64,000 bases of DNA from Gammaproteobacteria bacterium (GCA_013816845.1 JACDDU010000006.1:1-64000), one strand, 5' to 3'; positions 53,211 to 63,459 are shown, numbered from the stretch's first letter. Notes: generated from the letters alone by a model not told the origin. Made by a program: numbers and translations.

Positions 53211-54125
53211 TTAGATGATCTTTTCTGAATGAAAAGCATCTTTTCCTACTTGTGATTCTAAAATACCAATTTCTTCAGCTAAAGAAATAATTTGGGTATA
53301 ATCTCGGGCTGGCTCCAGCATTGATTTCGCGTCAAAAATCAGTTTCTTAAAATCTTTACATTTAATTTGTAGCAAAGCACTTTCCCAAGCTTCCATTTCC
53401 CTATCAAAAAACCATTTTAATGGAAGAGGAAATATTTTGGAGAAATAATTTTTTTGTTTTAAATTTAATTTATTAAATATGTTTTTGGCAATCTCTTTAA
53501 AAATCTTTCTGTGCGCCAATTCATCCTTTCGATGAAGCATCGTGACCATTTGATTAAAAGGTTGTATCTGGTTTGAATGACTAAGTACATCCAAATAGTC
53601 GCCGATATAAACTTCTGACACAATGGCGAACACTAAATTAATAAGAATTTTTTGCCATGATTCAGTAGCGTTATTTTGTAATTTGTTTTTTTCTAAAATA
53701 AGATTAAAAAGAGGGGGATTAATTTTAAAACCTCTTTTTTGTTCAGTAAATTGATTAGCTTTTATTATTAAATAAATATGATAGGCTTCATCCGTCAATG
53801 TTTCTGTCGCAAGAAGTAAAATCGCTTCATTATCCGTAACCGATGACCCCTCTTTAATAATATCTAAACAACTTCCCATTACTATTTTAGATTCTATTTG
53901 GATGGTTTTAAAATTATAAAGCAACCACCCACACGTTAATATTTTTGATTTTACAGAAGGCGATAAAGCTTGATAATGGGCGCTATGCGAAAAAGGTAAT
54001 AGTGCACTGATAAAATCTTCATGCTTTTCTTCCCAAAAAGGAAGAAGCTCTTCTTTTTTAACTTGTGCGCGTTTCGACCATGACGCTGTTAATTTCTTTA
54101 ATAAAAGTGAATGATTGGAATCCAT
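53211..54125 (-). CDS. AurF-type diiron N-oxygenase-like protein
   Basis: 304 residues, the usual size for p-aminobenzoate N-oxygenase AurF and relatives. All seven predicted diiron ligands occur at the AurF spacing: Glu78 (IQIESKIV), Glu113 and His116 (LTDEAYHIYL), Glu171 (SEVYIGDYL), and His198, Glu202 and His205 (LHRKDELAHRKIF). AurF and CmlI oxidise aryl amines to nitro groups; other members oxidise different amines or C-H bonds. The substrate is unknown. The diverging ATP-grasp ligase and the downstream methyltransferase make a small tailoring pathway plausible. The first 30 residues and the C-terminal helix are variable in the family. Confidence 0.75.
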   Translation of the reverse strand: MDSNHSLLLKKLTASWSKRAQVKKEELLPFWEEKHEDFISALLPFSHSAHYQALSPSVKSKILTCGWLLYNFKTIQIESKIVMGSCLDIIKEGSSVTDNEAILLLATETLTDEAYHIYLIIKANQFTEQKRGFKINPPLFNLILEKNKLQNNATESWQKILINLVFAIVSEVYIGDYLDVLSHSNQIQPFNQMVTMLHRKDELAHRKIFKEIAKNIFNKLNLKQKNYFSKIFPLPLKWFFDREMEAWESALLQIKCKDFKKLIFDAKSMLEPARDYTQIISLAEEIGILESQVGKDAFHSEKII

Positions 54126-54679
54126 ATAAAACTCTCAGCTTATCCTTTCTTGACTGGAAATATTGTAACATATATTTTAAGCATTTTATGACGCCTGATA
54201 TTAATTAGAGTGTAGTTGAACACGGCGACACGTTAACCATTGGGCAACTTATTAATCCAATCATTACTCCTACCTCATTTTCCTTATCATGGCTTTAATG
54301 AAAATGCATAATCAAATATTTGAGTTTAAATTCGCGCGCAATAATGTTTATAGAAACGATAGGATGATTTTTATTTTACCGATTGATAGAATTATTACGC
54401 AGAGTCTTTCTCAAAAAATTTAAATTTCACGCCATCACCACAAGCCTGTTTAAAGCACGCATGTTTTTGGATTTTAAATAATGGTTCCTTCGTCTTATCG
54501 GTAAAAATGCTCCTCGCGTTAAATCTTTGAATGAAATTAATTTTTGTCAAATCAGGCATCATTTGAGTGCTTAACTACGGCAAAACTTGGCATATTTTTT
54601 AATTCTCCTCGCTAGTTTTGCGTGGCCCCAGCTACGCAGTTCGTTATAATAAAATGAATAGCTAAGGAGAGCGCGAAAC
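54126..54679. promoter_or_regulatory. Divergent control region between AurF-like and ATP-grasp genes
   Basis: About 550 bp. Upstream of the ATP-grasp gene a TATAAT lies at 54645-54650, and an inverted repeat TGCGT-10 bases-ACGCA at 54619-54638 sits where the -35 should be, so a regulator may bind there. AAGGAG precedes the start codon by ten bases. No good -35 is present. Confidence 0.45.
54395..54562 (-). CDS. Possible small protein (55 codons) or gene remnant
   Basis: The minus strand from ATGATG at 54557-54562 reads MMPDLTKINFIQRFNARSIF, then TDKTKEPLFKIQKHACFKQA and GVKFKFFEKDSA, ending in two consecutive stop codons. The composition is protein-like and basic, but there is no ribosome binding site and a stop lies just upstream of the start. 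It could be a small protein or the tail of a lost gene. No family recognised. Confidence 0.3.
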   Translation of the reverse strand: MMPDLTKINFIQRFNARSIFTDKTKEPLFKIQKHACFKQACGDGVKFKFFEKDSA

Positions 54680-55921
54680 ATGCCTCACCCAGTGATTATT
54701 GTGGATCCTGTTTCCTCAGGATCTGACCTAGCCCCGGCGTTTGCTGCTAGGGGCGTTCCTGTTATAGCAATCCGTTCATCTAAATATGTGGACTCAGGCG
54801 ATGTGGGATACGCGGAAGGTATTCGGGCTGCAAACTTTTTGGCGATTTATGATGATGGACCAGAATTAGTAGATGATCTACGTGCACTTGAGCCATGCGC
54901 GGTTATTGCCGGTTCTGAGGCGGGAGTTGAGCTTGCAGATAAACTGAGCTTTGCACTTACGCCGAAGTTTGCCAATGTACCCTCCTTCGCGCGCGCCAGA
55001 CGACATAAGGGTGAAATGCAAAGAGCACTTCAAAAGGCTGGTCTTCCTGTCATTCGCACGCTTAACACAGCAAGCATGGCGGAGGTTTCTGATTGGTTAA
55101 TTAAAGAGAATTTAACCCATGCTGCGCTCGTGCTCAAACCGCCTGCCTCTGCAGGCTCTGATAAAGTATTTCATATCCGGGCGGGTGAAGATTGGAAGCG
55201 ACCTTTTGATCATATTCTATCTACGCCCACTTCGCTTTTAGGGAAAATAAGTGAAACGGTCATTATTCAAGAACAAATAACTGGAATTGAATATGCTGTA
55301 GATACCGTAAGTGCATCTGGAAAACATGTGCTCACAGACTTAATTCGCTATAAGAAAACTTCCGCACAAGAACGAATGACAGTCTATGATTATACGGAAT
55401 TCGTGAATTTCGATCCCTCTCAGCATACTGAATTATTAAACTATGCAAAGCAGGCATTAGATGCGCTAGGCATCCGGTGGGGAGCAGCCCATAGTGAAAT
55501 TATGCTGACCCAAGCTGGCCCCCGGCTAATTGAAACAGGGGCGCGTATGTGTGGAGGACCGGTTTTAGAATTAGCCCGTGCCGCCACGGGTAGTAACCAA
55601 CTTGAAAGAGTTGTTGAAGCCTACTTAGATGGCGAAATACGCACACAACGTTTCACGTTTAGGCAAACCGTTCTTAATGTATTTTTAATCTCGCCCCTAT
55701 CAGGCACGCTTCGAAATACTGAAGTATTAGATACGCTCCATAAACTACCTACACATTTGTCGACTCTGATGTGGCTAAGGAATGGTGATCATGTTGAGCG
55801 CACCGTTGATTTTGACACGACACTCGGTATTGTCTCACTTGCAGGGAATCGCGATGCAGTTTTTACGGATTATCCTAAGGTTCGGGAAGTTGAGAAAAAA
55901 CTTATTATTGAACCAGCATAA
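54680..55921 (+). CDS. ATP-grasp carboxylate-amine ligase-like enzyme
   Basis: 413 residues. It has an N-terminal Rossmann-like domain (HPVIIVDPVSSGSDLAPAFA) and an ATP-grasp fold: ALVLKPPASAGSDKVF (about 149-164, nucleotide-binding Lys153), VIIQEQITGIEYAVDTV (195-210), HSEIMLTQAGPRLIETGARM (271-290, Mg-binding Glu273 and Glu285). This arrangement is that of the BacD/dipeptide-ligase and biotin-carboxylase-like ligases, which activate a carboxylate as acyl-phosphate and join it to an amine. It is noticeably richer in G+C than neighbouring genes, which suggests recent acquisition. Good ribosome binding site. It faces away from the AurF-like gene, with which it may share a pathway. Confidence 0.8.
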   Translation: MPHPVIIVDPVSSGSDLAPAFAARGVPVIAIRSSKYVDSGDVGYAEGIRAANFLAIYDDGPELVDDLRALEPCAVIAGSEAGVELADKLSFALTPKFANVPSFARARRHKGEMQRALQKAGLPVIRTLNTASMAEVSDWLIKENLTHAALVLKPPASAGSDKVFHIRAGEDWKRPFDHILSTPTSLLGKISETVIIQEQITGIEYAVDTVSASGKHVLTDLIRYKKTSAQERMTVYDYTEFVNFDPSQHTELLNYAKQALDALGIRWGAAHSEIMLTQAGPRLIETGARMCGGPVLELARAATGSNQLERVVEAYLDGEIRTQRFTFRQTVLNVFLISPLSGTLRNTEVLDTLHKLPTHLSTLMWLRNGDHVERTVDFDTTLGIVSLAGNRDAVFTDYPKVREVEKKLIIEPA

Positions 55922-55989
55922 CCATGATGAACCCTACGATCATCATTGCCAGAAATTTTCTCCTTACTGTTGTCTACTTAAGATGAAAG

Positions 55990-56478
55990 ATGATGATGAA
56001 AAAATTACCAAGTTATTTAACCTTTAATAAGAAAATTTATCCGTGGAAATCAACAATCGATTATCGGATACATCCACACGCTTATCGGGTCGGTAAAGGT
56101 GAGCAAGGGGTTTTGTTATGTGAACCCTATAAAAGTGAAATAGGTCCCCACTGGCGATTTAAAACCCCTGAAATTGCTTTAAAAAGTAGTAAAAAAATTT
56201 TAGCCTTATTTAGAGCTTACCTTAAGAAAAAAGAATTTGTGGGGGCGGACATGGCCAGAAAATATTTACAAATGGGTTATACGCGGGCTCGCCGATATGC
56301 AAATTATGCAGGAGGCGTAAAGTATAACAAAAAAAAGAATTATAAATTATTAAAAAAAGGAACGGGGGATCCGCTTAAAATTGAATCTGCGCAAATATTT
56401 TATACAGCTTGGCAAGTAGCTGAGCAAACCGCTCTGTATAAAAAAATGAAGCGTGAATGGCGCCATCAATTTGGCTAA
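55990..56478 (+). CDS. DUF4385-family protein
   Basis: 162 residues, a conserved family of unknown function. Family blocks are RIHPHAYRVGKGEQGVLLCE, PYKSEIGPHWRFKTPEIALK and FVGADMARKYLQMGYTRARR followed by YANYAGG. The protein is strongly basic with invariant-looking Gly-Glu-Gln-Gly and Trp-Arg-Phe, which suggests nucleic-acid binding or an enzyme core, but nothing is established. Three successive ATG codons (55990, 55993, 55996) make the exact start uncertain. It starts 69 bp after the ATP-grasp stop on the same strand and could be cotranscribed with it. Ends 393 bp before the giant LRR gene. Confidence 0.75.
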   Translation: MMMKKLPSYLTFNKKIYPWKSTIDYRIHPHAYRVGKGEQGVLLCEPYKSEIGPHWRFKTPEIALKSSKKILALFRAYLKKKEFVGADMARKYLQMGYTRARRYANYAGGVKYNKKKNYKLLKKGTGDPLKIESAQIFYTAWQVAEQTALYKKMKREWRHQFG

Positions 56479-56871
56479 AAATTAAGCTCATGTCGTGCGG
56501 CGTATTTTTTTTGCGTTTCGGTTCTCTCCCCCTCTGAAGTTTTAATTTATATTCTTTCAACCGTGTCTGTCGCTAAGATTAATTTTAAGTTGGCATAACA
56601 ATAGGAGAAAATCCGTAAGCTTAAAATGTAATCAATTTACCAGCATAAATAATAGCCATCCAATTTTCATTAGATAAAATGCTTAATTTTTTTGCGAGTC
56701 ATGAAAGTTTTCGAAACCTATTACATCAAATAAAAAATTGTCTCCAAAGGTTTCCATGAAATGTAGGATTTGTTTTTTACTTTTTATATAAAATAAATCC
56801 AAATAAAATTATAATGCTGAAAATTGTGTATTAGAAACTTCCAAATAATAAAAATAACTGAGTGAGTTGCA
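56479..56871. other. Intergenic region upstream of the giant LRR-AAA gene
   Basis: About 390 bp, AT-rich. It should contain the promoter of the giant gene; TATAAT at 56806-56811 (in AAATTATAATGC) is a possible -10, 61 bp upstream of the start. Only a weak ribosome binding site (GAGTGAG) precedes the start codon. No ORF. Confidence 0.4.
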
Positions 56872-59800
56872 ATGAGAGCCGATCTTCAGAAAAAACTAGT
56901 AGCGCTTGGATTAATAAGTGATGAAAAAACAAATACCGTCGATGTCTATTCTTGGCAAAATACCCATGCTAGCCGCTTAGATGTACCACGCTTTATCCAT
57001 CAACAACCCCATTGGCGCACGACCCAACCAAGTGGGGCCACAAATTACAAAAAAATCATACTCAATTCATATTATTTCTTGCCGCCTATGCACCAAGGAG
57101 ATTGGAACTTACTCAGCTTTTTATATAACGAAGGATTTGAAGTGTATGTGCGACTTGCACCTGGTGAATTTGCGCAAATTAAAAAAGAGGATGCAAAAGC
57201 AGTAAATTTCAAACCTTGTCTTAATTATGATTTGCAAAATGAATTACTAAGCCAAGGTGAAGATATTAAGCAATATGTGATCATAGATGAATTAAAACGC
57301 CAAAATTTATGGAATGAATTAAAGCATTTTATTATTTTGATTAGCTACAATGGATCGAGTGCGCCTGATCAATTAACCCTCCAAAGAGAAGGATATGGAT
57401 GTGAACTTAATTTGAGTGATGAAAATATTAACACAATTTTACAAATTTCTGAAAAATTCAATACTATTTTGTGTAGAACAGCACGCTATCATTTCACATG
57501 GGTTAATCATTTTTCAGAGGAGGATTTAAAAGAATTATTAGAAACTGTACGCGATAAAAAAGATAACGCAGGCTTACTTGCAGAAAAATTTGCAACAAAC
57601 TTAAAATCATTACGGGTCAATGATTATTACCCTACAGTTGTAGACGTTTCATTATTCAAGAATTTGGAACAACTTAGCCTAGACATGCCAAAGCTTAAAG
57701 AAATCATCGGGCTTGATGTTTTGCAAAACCTAAATGAGTTGGTGATTGACTGTGACAGCTTAAAGAATCTGGATCTAAGTCAGCTAAAGAATTTAACCAA
57801 ATTAACTATAAACGGATGTGCAAATGAAGAACTCGACAATATTTTTCAAGCCTGTACGCAATTAAAATCTTTAAGTATTCGTTCCTGCAATTTTTTAAAA
57901 GAACTTAATTTATCGAAATTTAATCATTTAAAAGATTTGACATTAGAGCACTGCCATTCCCTAAGTAAAATTACTGGTTTTGAAAATTTATCACAATTAG
58001 AAAATTTAAAAATTGTGGGTGATACCAGTCAAATTAATTTTACCCCTTTGAAAAGCTTAAAAAATGCCTATATTGATTGGGATTGTGGGTTAGCAAAAGA
58101 GCACGTGACAAAAGGAATCGACAATTGCATTAATTTAGAAGAATTAACATTTAGCAAAAGCGGGCTCACCGGAATTTCAATATCAACAACGGTTACTTTT
58201 ATTGCTAAAAATTTAACTAAATTAAAAAAACTTAAATGTAAAAATATAAACATGACGGTCATGGATCTCAACGATTGCACAGATCTACAATCACTTACAA
58301 TTGATTCTGCACCACTTCTACCACATTTAAAATTGGAAAAAAATTGTCAACTTCAAGAATTAATAGTAAAAGATTGTGAGAAGTTAACAGCAATTGAAGG
58401 ATTGCAAAATTGCTCAGAATTACAAAACGTACAATTAGAGAACTGTGGAAATTTGCAAAAGTCTGAGGGATTAAATTCGTCCCATTTGGCATCAGATGCA
58501 TCTTCTGATTATGATTCTACTTCTCTTTGGAATGAATTGTCCTATTACCATTTCAATTATACGCATCCTACGCACTCGGATCTGGAACTTCCGATAACCA
58601 TTTGTGAGCCTGAGACGATGGAGGATAACATTGGTGAGTCATCCAATTCTTCCTCCATGCCCTTATCTGGCTCTTCAGTCCATAACAATGTAAAAAAGAT
58701 CAATATACCGAGTAAAAATCTTGGTCTCGATGCGGATACTTATACTTCACCCACGAAAGAAAATCGTACGCTACAAATCTTCGAAAACTTATCTCACCCG
58801 GGCGTTGACCCTTCTACAGCTGCCTATCGTGCGAGAATTTACGACCAATTTGAAGTAAGCGATGATGATGTCATTAGTTTAAAACCTGGGGATGCTTTTA
58901 AAGACTTAAGACCCGTGGATTTGCCCAAGGACAAAAAGCCAATGGGTGATATTTATCATGGTATAACTACAACACGTTTAAAACCAAATGAATCCCTGGT
59001 ATTGAATGGGCTGTCTTCTCAAGATCAATTAATCGATATTTCTGAAAGTGAAAAGCTAAATCTCTCTTATTGTGACAACACGGACCAATTTGTTATTAGC
59101 ATCAAACCAGGCCAGCACTTAGCATCTATTTATTTACATTATCTCATAACAAAAGATAAGGAATATGAGCAATCTAAGATTTTACACGCAGTTGATGATG
59201 ATCATTGTCCAAAACTACCTCCCAAGTTACATCAAGCTATATTAAAATTTATAAATCGAAATCTGTATTTACCTATAGTACAGAAGTTAATAAAAGCAAA
59301 AACTAAAGAAGATAGATTAAATATCATTATCAATTATTGTCGCAATGAATTTGCTAATAAAGAACTTGACGATAACAAAAATAATAAAATTTCGGGGTTA
59401 ATTGAAGTCATCAAAGAAGGCCGTGGCTCTTGTCGACACCGTAGCGCAGCTGCCATGGCGCTTTGCCATTATTTTAAAATACCGGCCCGCATCAATAAAA
59501 ATTCATGTCATGAATTTATTGAAGTACCCATCATAAATAATAATAAAACCGTATGGCATGGCATTGATGTTGGTGGTAGTGCCACAAAACTAAAAGTAGA
59601 GAAAAACAATTTTCTTAATAAAGCGTTAATACCAGGCAATTTGGCTATCCCGAAAAAAGCGACCGACCTTCCAAAAGAAAAAGGTAATGGTGAACATTTA
59701 AAATTCAATGAAAAGGTCTGGTTGGGTGATCATAATAGTTCTAGCAAGGAACCGAATAAACCTACGATTGAAGAAGCCATGCCATTACATGATTACCATG

Positions 59801-62800
59801 CATATTTCTGGGATAATAATGCTTGGGTTAATGGAGTGCATAATTTTGATGAATTCAGTGACAAAATAATCAATCATGAAAAACCAACTTTGCTTAGAAC
59901 AAAACAAAAAAATGATGCATGGCATTGGCACACTGCATTTTATGATTATTTACGAAAAAATCATCAGCAAAGTACCTACATTGATAATCCAGATGAACTC
60001 AAATCATTATTTGAAACGATTAAAATTGAAAACGGTGAAGAAACCACCATCGATGGTCCCTTAAAGAAAATGATCACGCAAGGATCTGGAACCAATATTG
60101 TTAATTGGACCAAATTCGATCCAACGCAAAGAGTGATTTATAAAAGTATGATGGATCAACCGCCCACCCTCCATGGACAATCTATTGCCTCGAATATTCA
60201 TTTAGTCGGGTTACTGCCTGAATCGATTGAAGCGAATGATGTGTTTGTTTCGCGTAGTGATGAAGTTAACATTCCCAATCAGATCACAACCCCAAACGCA
60301 TCCTCTTTTCCAAAACGTGAATGGTTAAGTGAAGAATCATTTTTAGATAAGAATATAAAACCTGTTAATTTATATCATAGTTCAGATTGGGCAAAGTTTT
60401 TAGTTGAAGATCTCAGTATTGATGGTGATCAACTTATCTCAAAGTCCGGTCCCCTAGTCGCAGCGATGAAAGAAGGCAAACCCATCATTATTCAAAATGC
60501 GCCTTTTAATGATGAATCTTTTTGCCGCTTTTGGCATCAGCTTACGACAGAAGATAAAATTTTAGTTAATGGTGAAGAAATTACTTATCAGCCGGGTTTT
60601 AAAGTGTATTTGGAAAATAACTCCTTCCAACCACAGCCCGCAACTGTAGTAATGGATACGGAAATCAATGCTACGGGTAAGCGCTATTATATTAGTCCAG
60701 AAACATTTAATTATCTTTTTGAAATACAATATGTTGATCAAGATAAACGTATTCGTAGTAATCAAAAAACATGGCTGCAAGAGTACGAAAACGGTGACCA
60801 ATTTATTTTAACAAGTGATTTGTCTCAAGATCAATGGCAACGCATTTACGACACCTTAACCGAACTCGATATTAAAAAGGCTACTCGCTTTCACTTCTAT
60901 CAATCTCCACAAAATAATATAGAAAATACAGAAATAATTGAATCCCTGAATCAGTGGATTAAGCAAGCTAATCTAAAAAAAGAAAACGCACTTGTAGAAA
61001 CGAATGACATTCATTTCACTACAAAAATTTTGCAAACCGAATTACAACTCGCAAATGAAAACATTTTTTACATTTCTGATGAAAATTTATGGGCTAATTT
61101 TATTGAAAATATCACCCTATTCCGTCTTAACAAAAAAATCCGTGCCGAAGACACATGTCTTCCCCTCTTAAACAAATTAATCAAGGGAGAGACTGTTATT
61201 TTATGTGGAGAATTAACTAAAAATGAATTTAGTGCGATACAAACATTATTTTATACTCCACCTTTTCTTTTTATCAATGGTGAGCGTCGATTAATTACGG
61301 GTAAGCTTATTGTCGTCAGTCCTCCAAACTTACTTATCAATGATGTAAGAAAATACAAGTTCAATGCCCAATTGGCTGATTACACACAGCAATTGAAAAC
61401 TGAAGTGAAGGACATTAATACTGCTTTGCTAGATAAAGTTGAAACGTTTTTAGCAATGAGTTCAACGCTTGAGACTAAAAATGCCAAATATCCCGATCCG
61501 AATACCTATGGCTATGAAAAAATTAAATCAATTTATGATTATTGCTTAACGCCTACAGAATCTGAAAATCCGATCAAGTCAATTTTAACTTATCATTATC
61601 GTCATGATAGCGAGCACTATGCTTTTTTAAATGTCTTAGCAAAATTAATTTTTTCAAAATCAAATGAGACATTCGTACGTGTAGAAAAACTTAAAACACT
61701 TCTTGCGCAAGTTAAAAGTGAGCAAGATTTTGATCGGTATTTTTGGCGAATTGTAAATTGTCTTAGTCCAACGATTCTGCTTAGCTGTTTTAGTTCAAGT
61801 GCTGATCTAAATGGAAAAACATCAGACGGTGTTCCCAAAGTAACTGAAGCTGTCAAAAAGAAAATTAGCGCTATCGTTCAATTTAGCCCCGATGCTAGTC
61901 CAGCTTTATTTAAACCACACCATCATAATCGTTACGACAAGCAATTAAATAGATTAATGAAAGCATTGGAAAATAGAAATAACAAAATAATACTTTTATT
62001 GGGTGATTCAGGCACGGGCAAAACATATACTGCAAAACTCGTTGCAAAGCAATTAGGCATTCCTTTATGCGTTGGAGAAGATTCGATTAAGCGCTGGTTA
62101 TCCCATCCTGAGGAAGGAAATTTATTATTATTAGATGAAGTAAATTTTGCTAAATTAGGTAAATGGGAATTTTTACGCGGGCTTGAGAAGGGTTTGGTGT
62201 ATTATGACCATGAATACTATCCCATAACGACGCAGCAAGTCATTGGCACTGGAAATAGTCTGCATTACTCATTGCGGAATTTCCATCCTGTTCTATGGGA
62301 TAAAGCCCATGTCATTTGGTTTGCTCCCTTTCAATGTGAATTTATCCAAACGCAAATAAAAAAATATTTGCAAGCTGCGAATCCTTTGGCTTTGCCTAAC
62401 GAAGCGAATGAAATGGATTTAATCTATAAATTAATTATTCAAAGTTATCTCTATCTACAAAGTAGTAAACAACATGCAGCAGAAATCACATTGCGTGACA
62501 TTGAAAATATTTGTACGCGCATCACCCTGCTGCAAAAATATACCATGGGATTGTCGTGGCGAGATCATACATTACAAGCTATATATGATGAAATGTCTGG
62601 AATCTTCTTAAATGTGGCTGCGCAAAAAGAATTTAAAAATTATTTAGTTTCTCTTGGGGGTTCTTGGCAAGAACCCATACCCCATCAGTTGCCACAAGAT
62701 AAAAATGTGATTATCCCACCGGCTAAATACCATATTTGGCGATTGATAGAGAATGATTTGCAATTGCGCCAGTTACGGATAAATAAAAAAACAAATTTTT

Positions 62801-63459
62801 TAGGAAAGTTGGGTCCCTTGATTGAAGGTCCATCTGGTATTGGCAAATCAACTTTGTACATGACTGCATTAGAACAAGCAGGATTACGTCGTGATGCGAC
62901 CGACACACAAATGAAGTATATTCAAATTACTGCCGGCAGTTTAAATGATGAGAAAGAATTACTTGAAGCTTTCCATGGTGGAAGTGCAGTGATATTGGAT
63001 GAATTAAATGCGAATCCAAAATTGGAAACATTGCTAAATCAGCTGCTGACGGGCGTTGATTTAAAAAATCAACCCGCAACAAAACCTGGTTTTACCGTCT
63101 TTGCTTCACAGAATCCACCGCAATATGATGGTTGTAAAGTTTCATCACGTGCCATCGTTAATCGCTTACACAAGATAACCATGGATAATTACACTTTCAA
63201 CGACTTTGAATATATTGCTAAAGCGGCTGGCCATCCAGAACCAACGCAATTCACCAAAGATTATTTTGATGAACACAAGAAACACCCTAGCCTCAATGCA
63301 CGTAACTTTTTCTATGGCCTTAAACGCTGTTTGAAGGACCTCCAAAATGATTTGCTTTCTCATGATGCGATGGAAATTGAAACAATGGTCATGCAGCGCT
63401 CGGAGATGAGCGCGTCGCTATTGCAAGATAATAGAGAGGCAAAGCAGTTAAAAATCTAA
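56872..63459 (+). CDS. Giant LRR - transglutaminase-like - tandem AAA ATPase protein
   Basis: 2195 residues, no signal peptide. Residues 1-240 are unassigned. About 240-545 are irregular leucine-rich repeats (NLEQLSLDMPKLKEIIGLD, LKNLTKLTINGCANEELDN, LKDLTLEHCHSLSKITGFE). About 820-910 are transglutaminase-like: EGRGSCRHRSAAAMALC (Cys854), NSCHEFIEV (His880), HGIDVGG (Asp899), a Cys-His-Asp triad of papain-like fold. About 1250-1650 hold segments resembling degenerate AAA units (GPLVAAMKEGKPIIIQNAPF). The first intact AAA has Walker A GDSGTGKT (1711-1718) and Walker B LLLLDE (Asp1755, Glu1756); the second has GPSGIGKST (1986-1994) and VILDE (Asp2043, Glu2044), then FASQNPP and SSRAIVNRLH as sensor and Arg regions of the midasin/MoxR type. 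The layout suggests sensing, peptide or amide chemistry, and ATP-driven remodelling. Its place (bacterial or host cytosol) is unknown. Confidence 0.75.
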   Translation: MRADLQKKLVALGLISDEKTNTVDVYSWQNTHASRLDVPRFIHQQPHWRTTQPSGATNYKKIILNSYYFLPPMHQGDWNLLSFLYNEGFEVYVRLAPGEFAQIKKEDAKAVNFKPCLNYDLQNELLSQGEDIKQYVIIDELKRQNLWNELKHFIILISYNGSSAPDQLTLQREGYGCELNLSDENINTILQISEKFNTILCRTARYHFTWVNHFSEEDLKELLETVRDKKDNAGLLAEKFATNLKSLRVNDYYPTVVDVSLFKNLEQLSLDMPKLKEIIGLDVLQNLNELVIDCDSLKNLDLSQLKNLTKLTINGCANEELDNIFQACTQLKSLSIRSCNFLKELNLSKFNHLKDLTLEHCHSLSKITGFENLSQLENLKIVGDTSQINFTPLKSLKNAYIDWDCGLAKEHVTKGIDNCINLEELTFSKSGLTGISISTTVTFIAKNLTKLKKLKCKNINMTVMDLNDCTDLQSLTIDSAPLLPHLKLEKNCQLQELIVKDCEKLTAIEGLQNCSELQNVQLENCGNLQKSEGLNSSHLASDASSDYDSTSLWNELSYYHFNYTHPTHSDLELPITICEPETMEDNIGESSNSSSMPLSGSSVHNNVKKINIPSKNLGLDADTYTSPTKENRTLQIFENLSHPGVDPSTAAYRARIYDQFEVSDDDVISLKPGDAFKDLRPVDLPKDKKPMGDIYHGITTTRLKPNESLVLNGLSSQDQLIDISESEKLNLSYCDNTDQFVISIKPGQHLASIYLHYLITKDKEYEQSKILHAVDDDHCPKLPPKLHQAILKFINRNLYLPIVQKLIKAKTKEDRLNIIINYCRNEFANKELDDNKNNKISGLIEVIKEGRGSCRHRSAAAMALCHYFKIPARINKNSCHEFIEVPIINNNKTVWHGIDVGGSATKLKVEKNNFLNKALIPGNLAIPKKATDLPKEKGNGEHLKFNEKVWLGDHNSSSKEPNKPTIEEAMPLHDYHAYFWDNNAWVNGVHNFDEFSDKIINHEKPTLLRTKQKNDAWHWHTAFYDYLRKNHQQSTYIDNPDELKSLFETIKIENGEETTIDGPLKKMITQGSGTNIVNWTKFDPTQRVIYKSMMDQPPTLHGQSIASNIHLVGLLPESIEANDVFVSRSDEVNIPNQITTPNASSFPKREWLSEESFLDKNIKPVNLYHSSDWAKFLVEDLSIDGDQLISKSGPLVAAMKEGKPIIIQNAPFNDESFCRFWHQLTTEDKILVNGEEITYQPGFKVYLENNSFQPQPATVVMDTEINATGKRYYISPETFNYLFEIQYVDQDKRIRSNQKTWLQEYENGDQFILTSDLSQDQWQRIYDTLTELDIKKATRFHFYQSPQNNIENTEIIESLNQWIKQANLKKENALVETNDIHFTTKILQTELQLANENIFYISDENLWANFIENITLFRLNKKIRAEDTCLPLLNKLIKGETVILCGELTKNEFSAIQTLFYTPPFLFINGERRLITGKLIVVSPPNLLINDVRKYKFNAQLADYTQQLKTEVKDINTALLDKVETFLAMSSTLETKNAKYPDPNTYGYEKIKSIYDYCLTPTESENPIKSILTYHYRHDSEHYAFLNVLAKLIFSKSNETFVRVEKLKTLLAQVKSEQDFDRYFWRIVNCLSPTILLSCFSSSADLNGKTSDGVPKVTEAVKKKISAIVQFSPDASPALFKPHHHNRYDKQLNRLMKALENRNNKIILLLGDSGTGKTYTAKLVAKQLGIPLCVGEDSIKRWLSHPEEGNLLLLDEVNFAKLGKWEFLRGLEKGLVYYDHEYYPITTQQVIGTGNSLHYSLRNFHPVLWDKAHVIWFAPFQCEFIQTQIKKYLQAANPLALPNEANEMDLIYKLIIQSYLYLQSSKQHAAEITLRDIENICTRITLLQKYTMGLSWRDHTLQAIYDEMSGIFLNVAAQKEFKNYLVSLGGSWQEPIPHQLPQDKNVIIPPAKYHIWRLIENDLQLRQLRINKKTNFLGKLGPLIEGPSGIGKSTLYMTALEQAGLRRDATDTQMKYIQITAGSLNDEKELLEAFHGGSAVILDELNANPKLETLLNQLLTGVDLKNQPATKPGFTVFASQNPPQYDGCKVSSRAIVNRLHKITMDNYTFNDFEYIAKAAGHPEPTQFTKDYFDEHKKHPSLNARNFFYGLKRCLKDLQNDLLSHDAMEIETMVMQRSEMSASLLQDNREAKQLKI

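Noticed and set aside
58068-63363. Several minus-strand frames of 60 to 80 codons inside the giant gene
   Set aside because: All are antisense shadows; the plus-strand frame carries continuous domain signatures.
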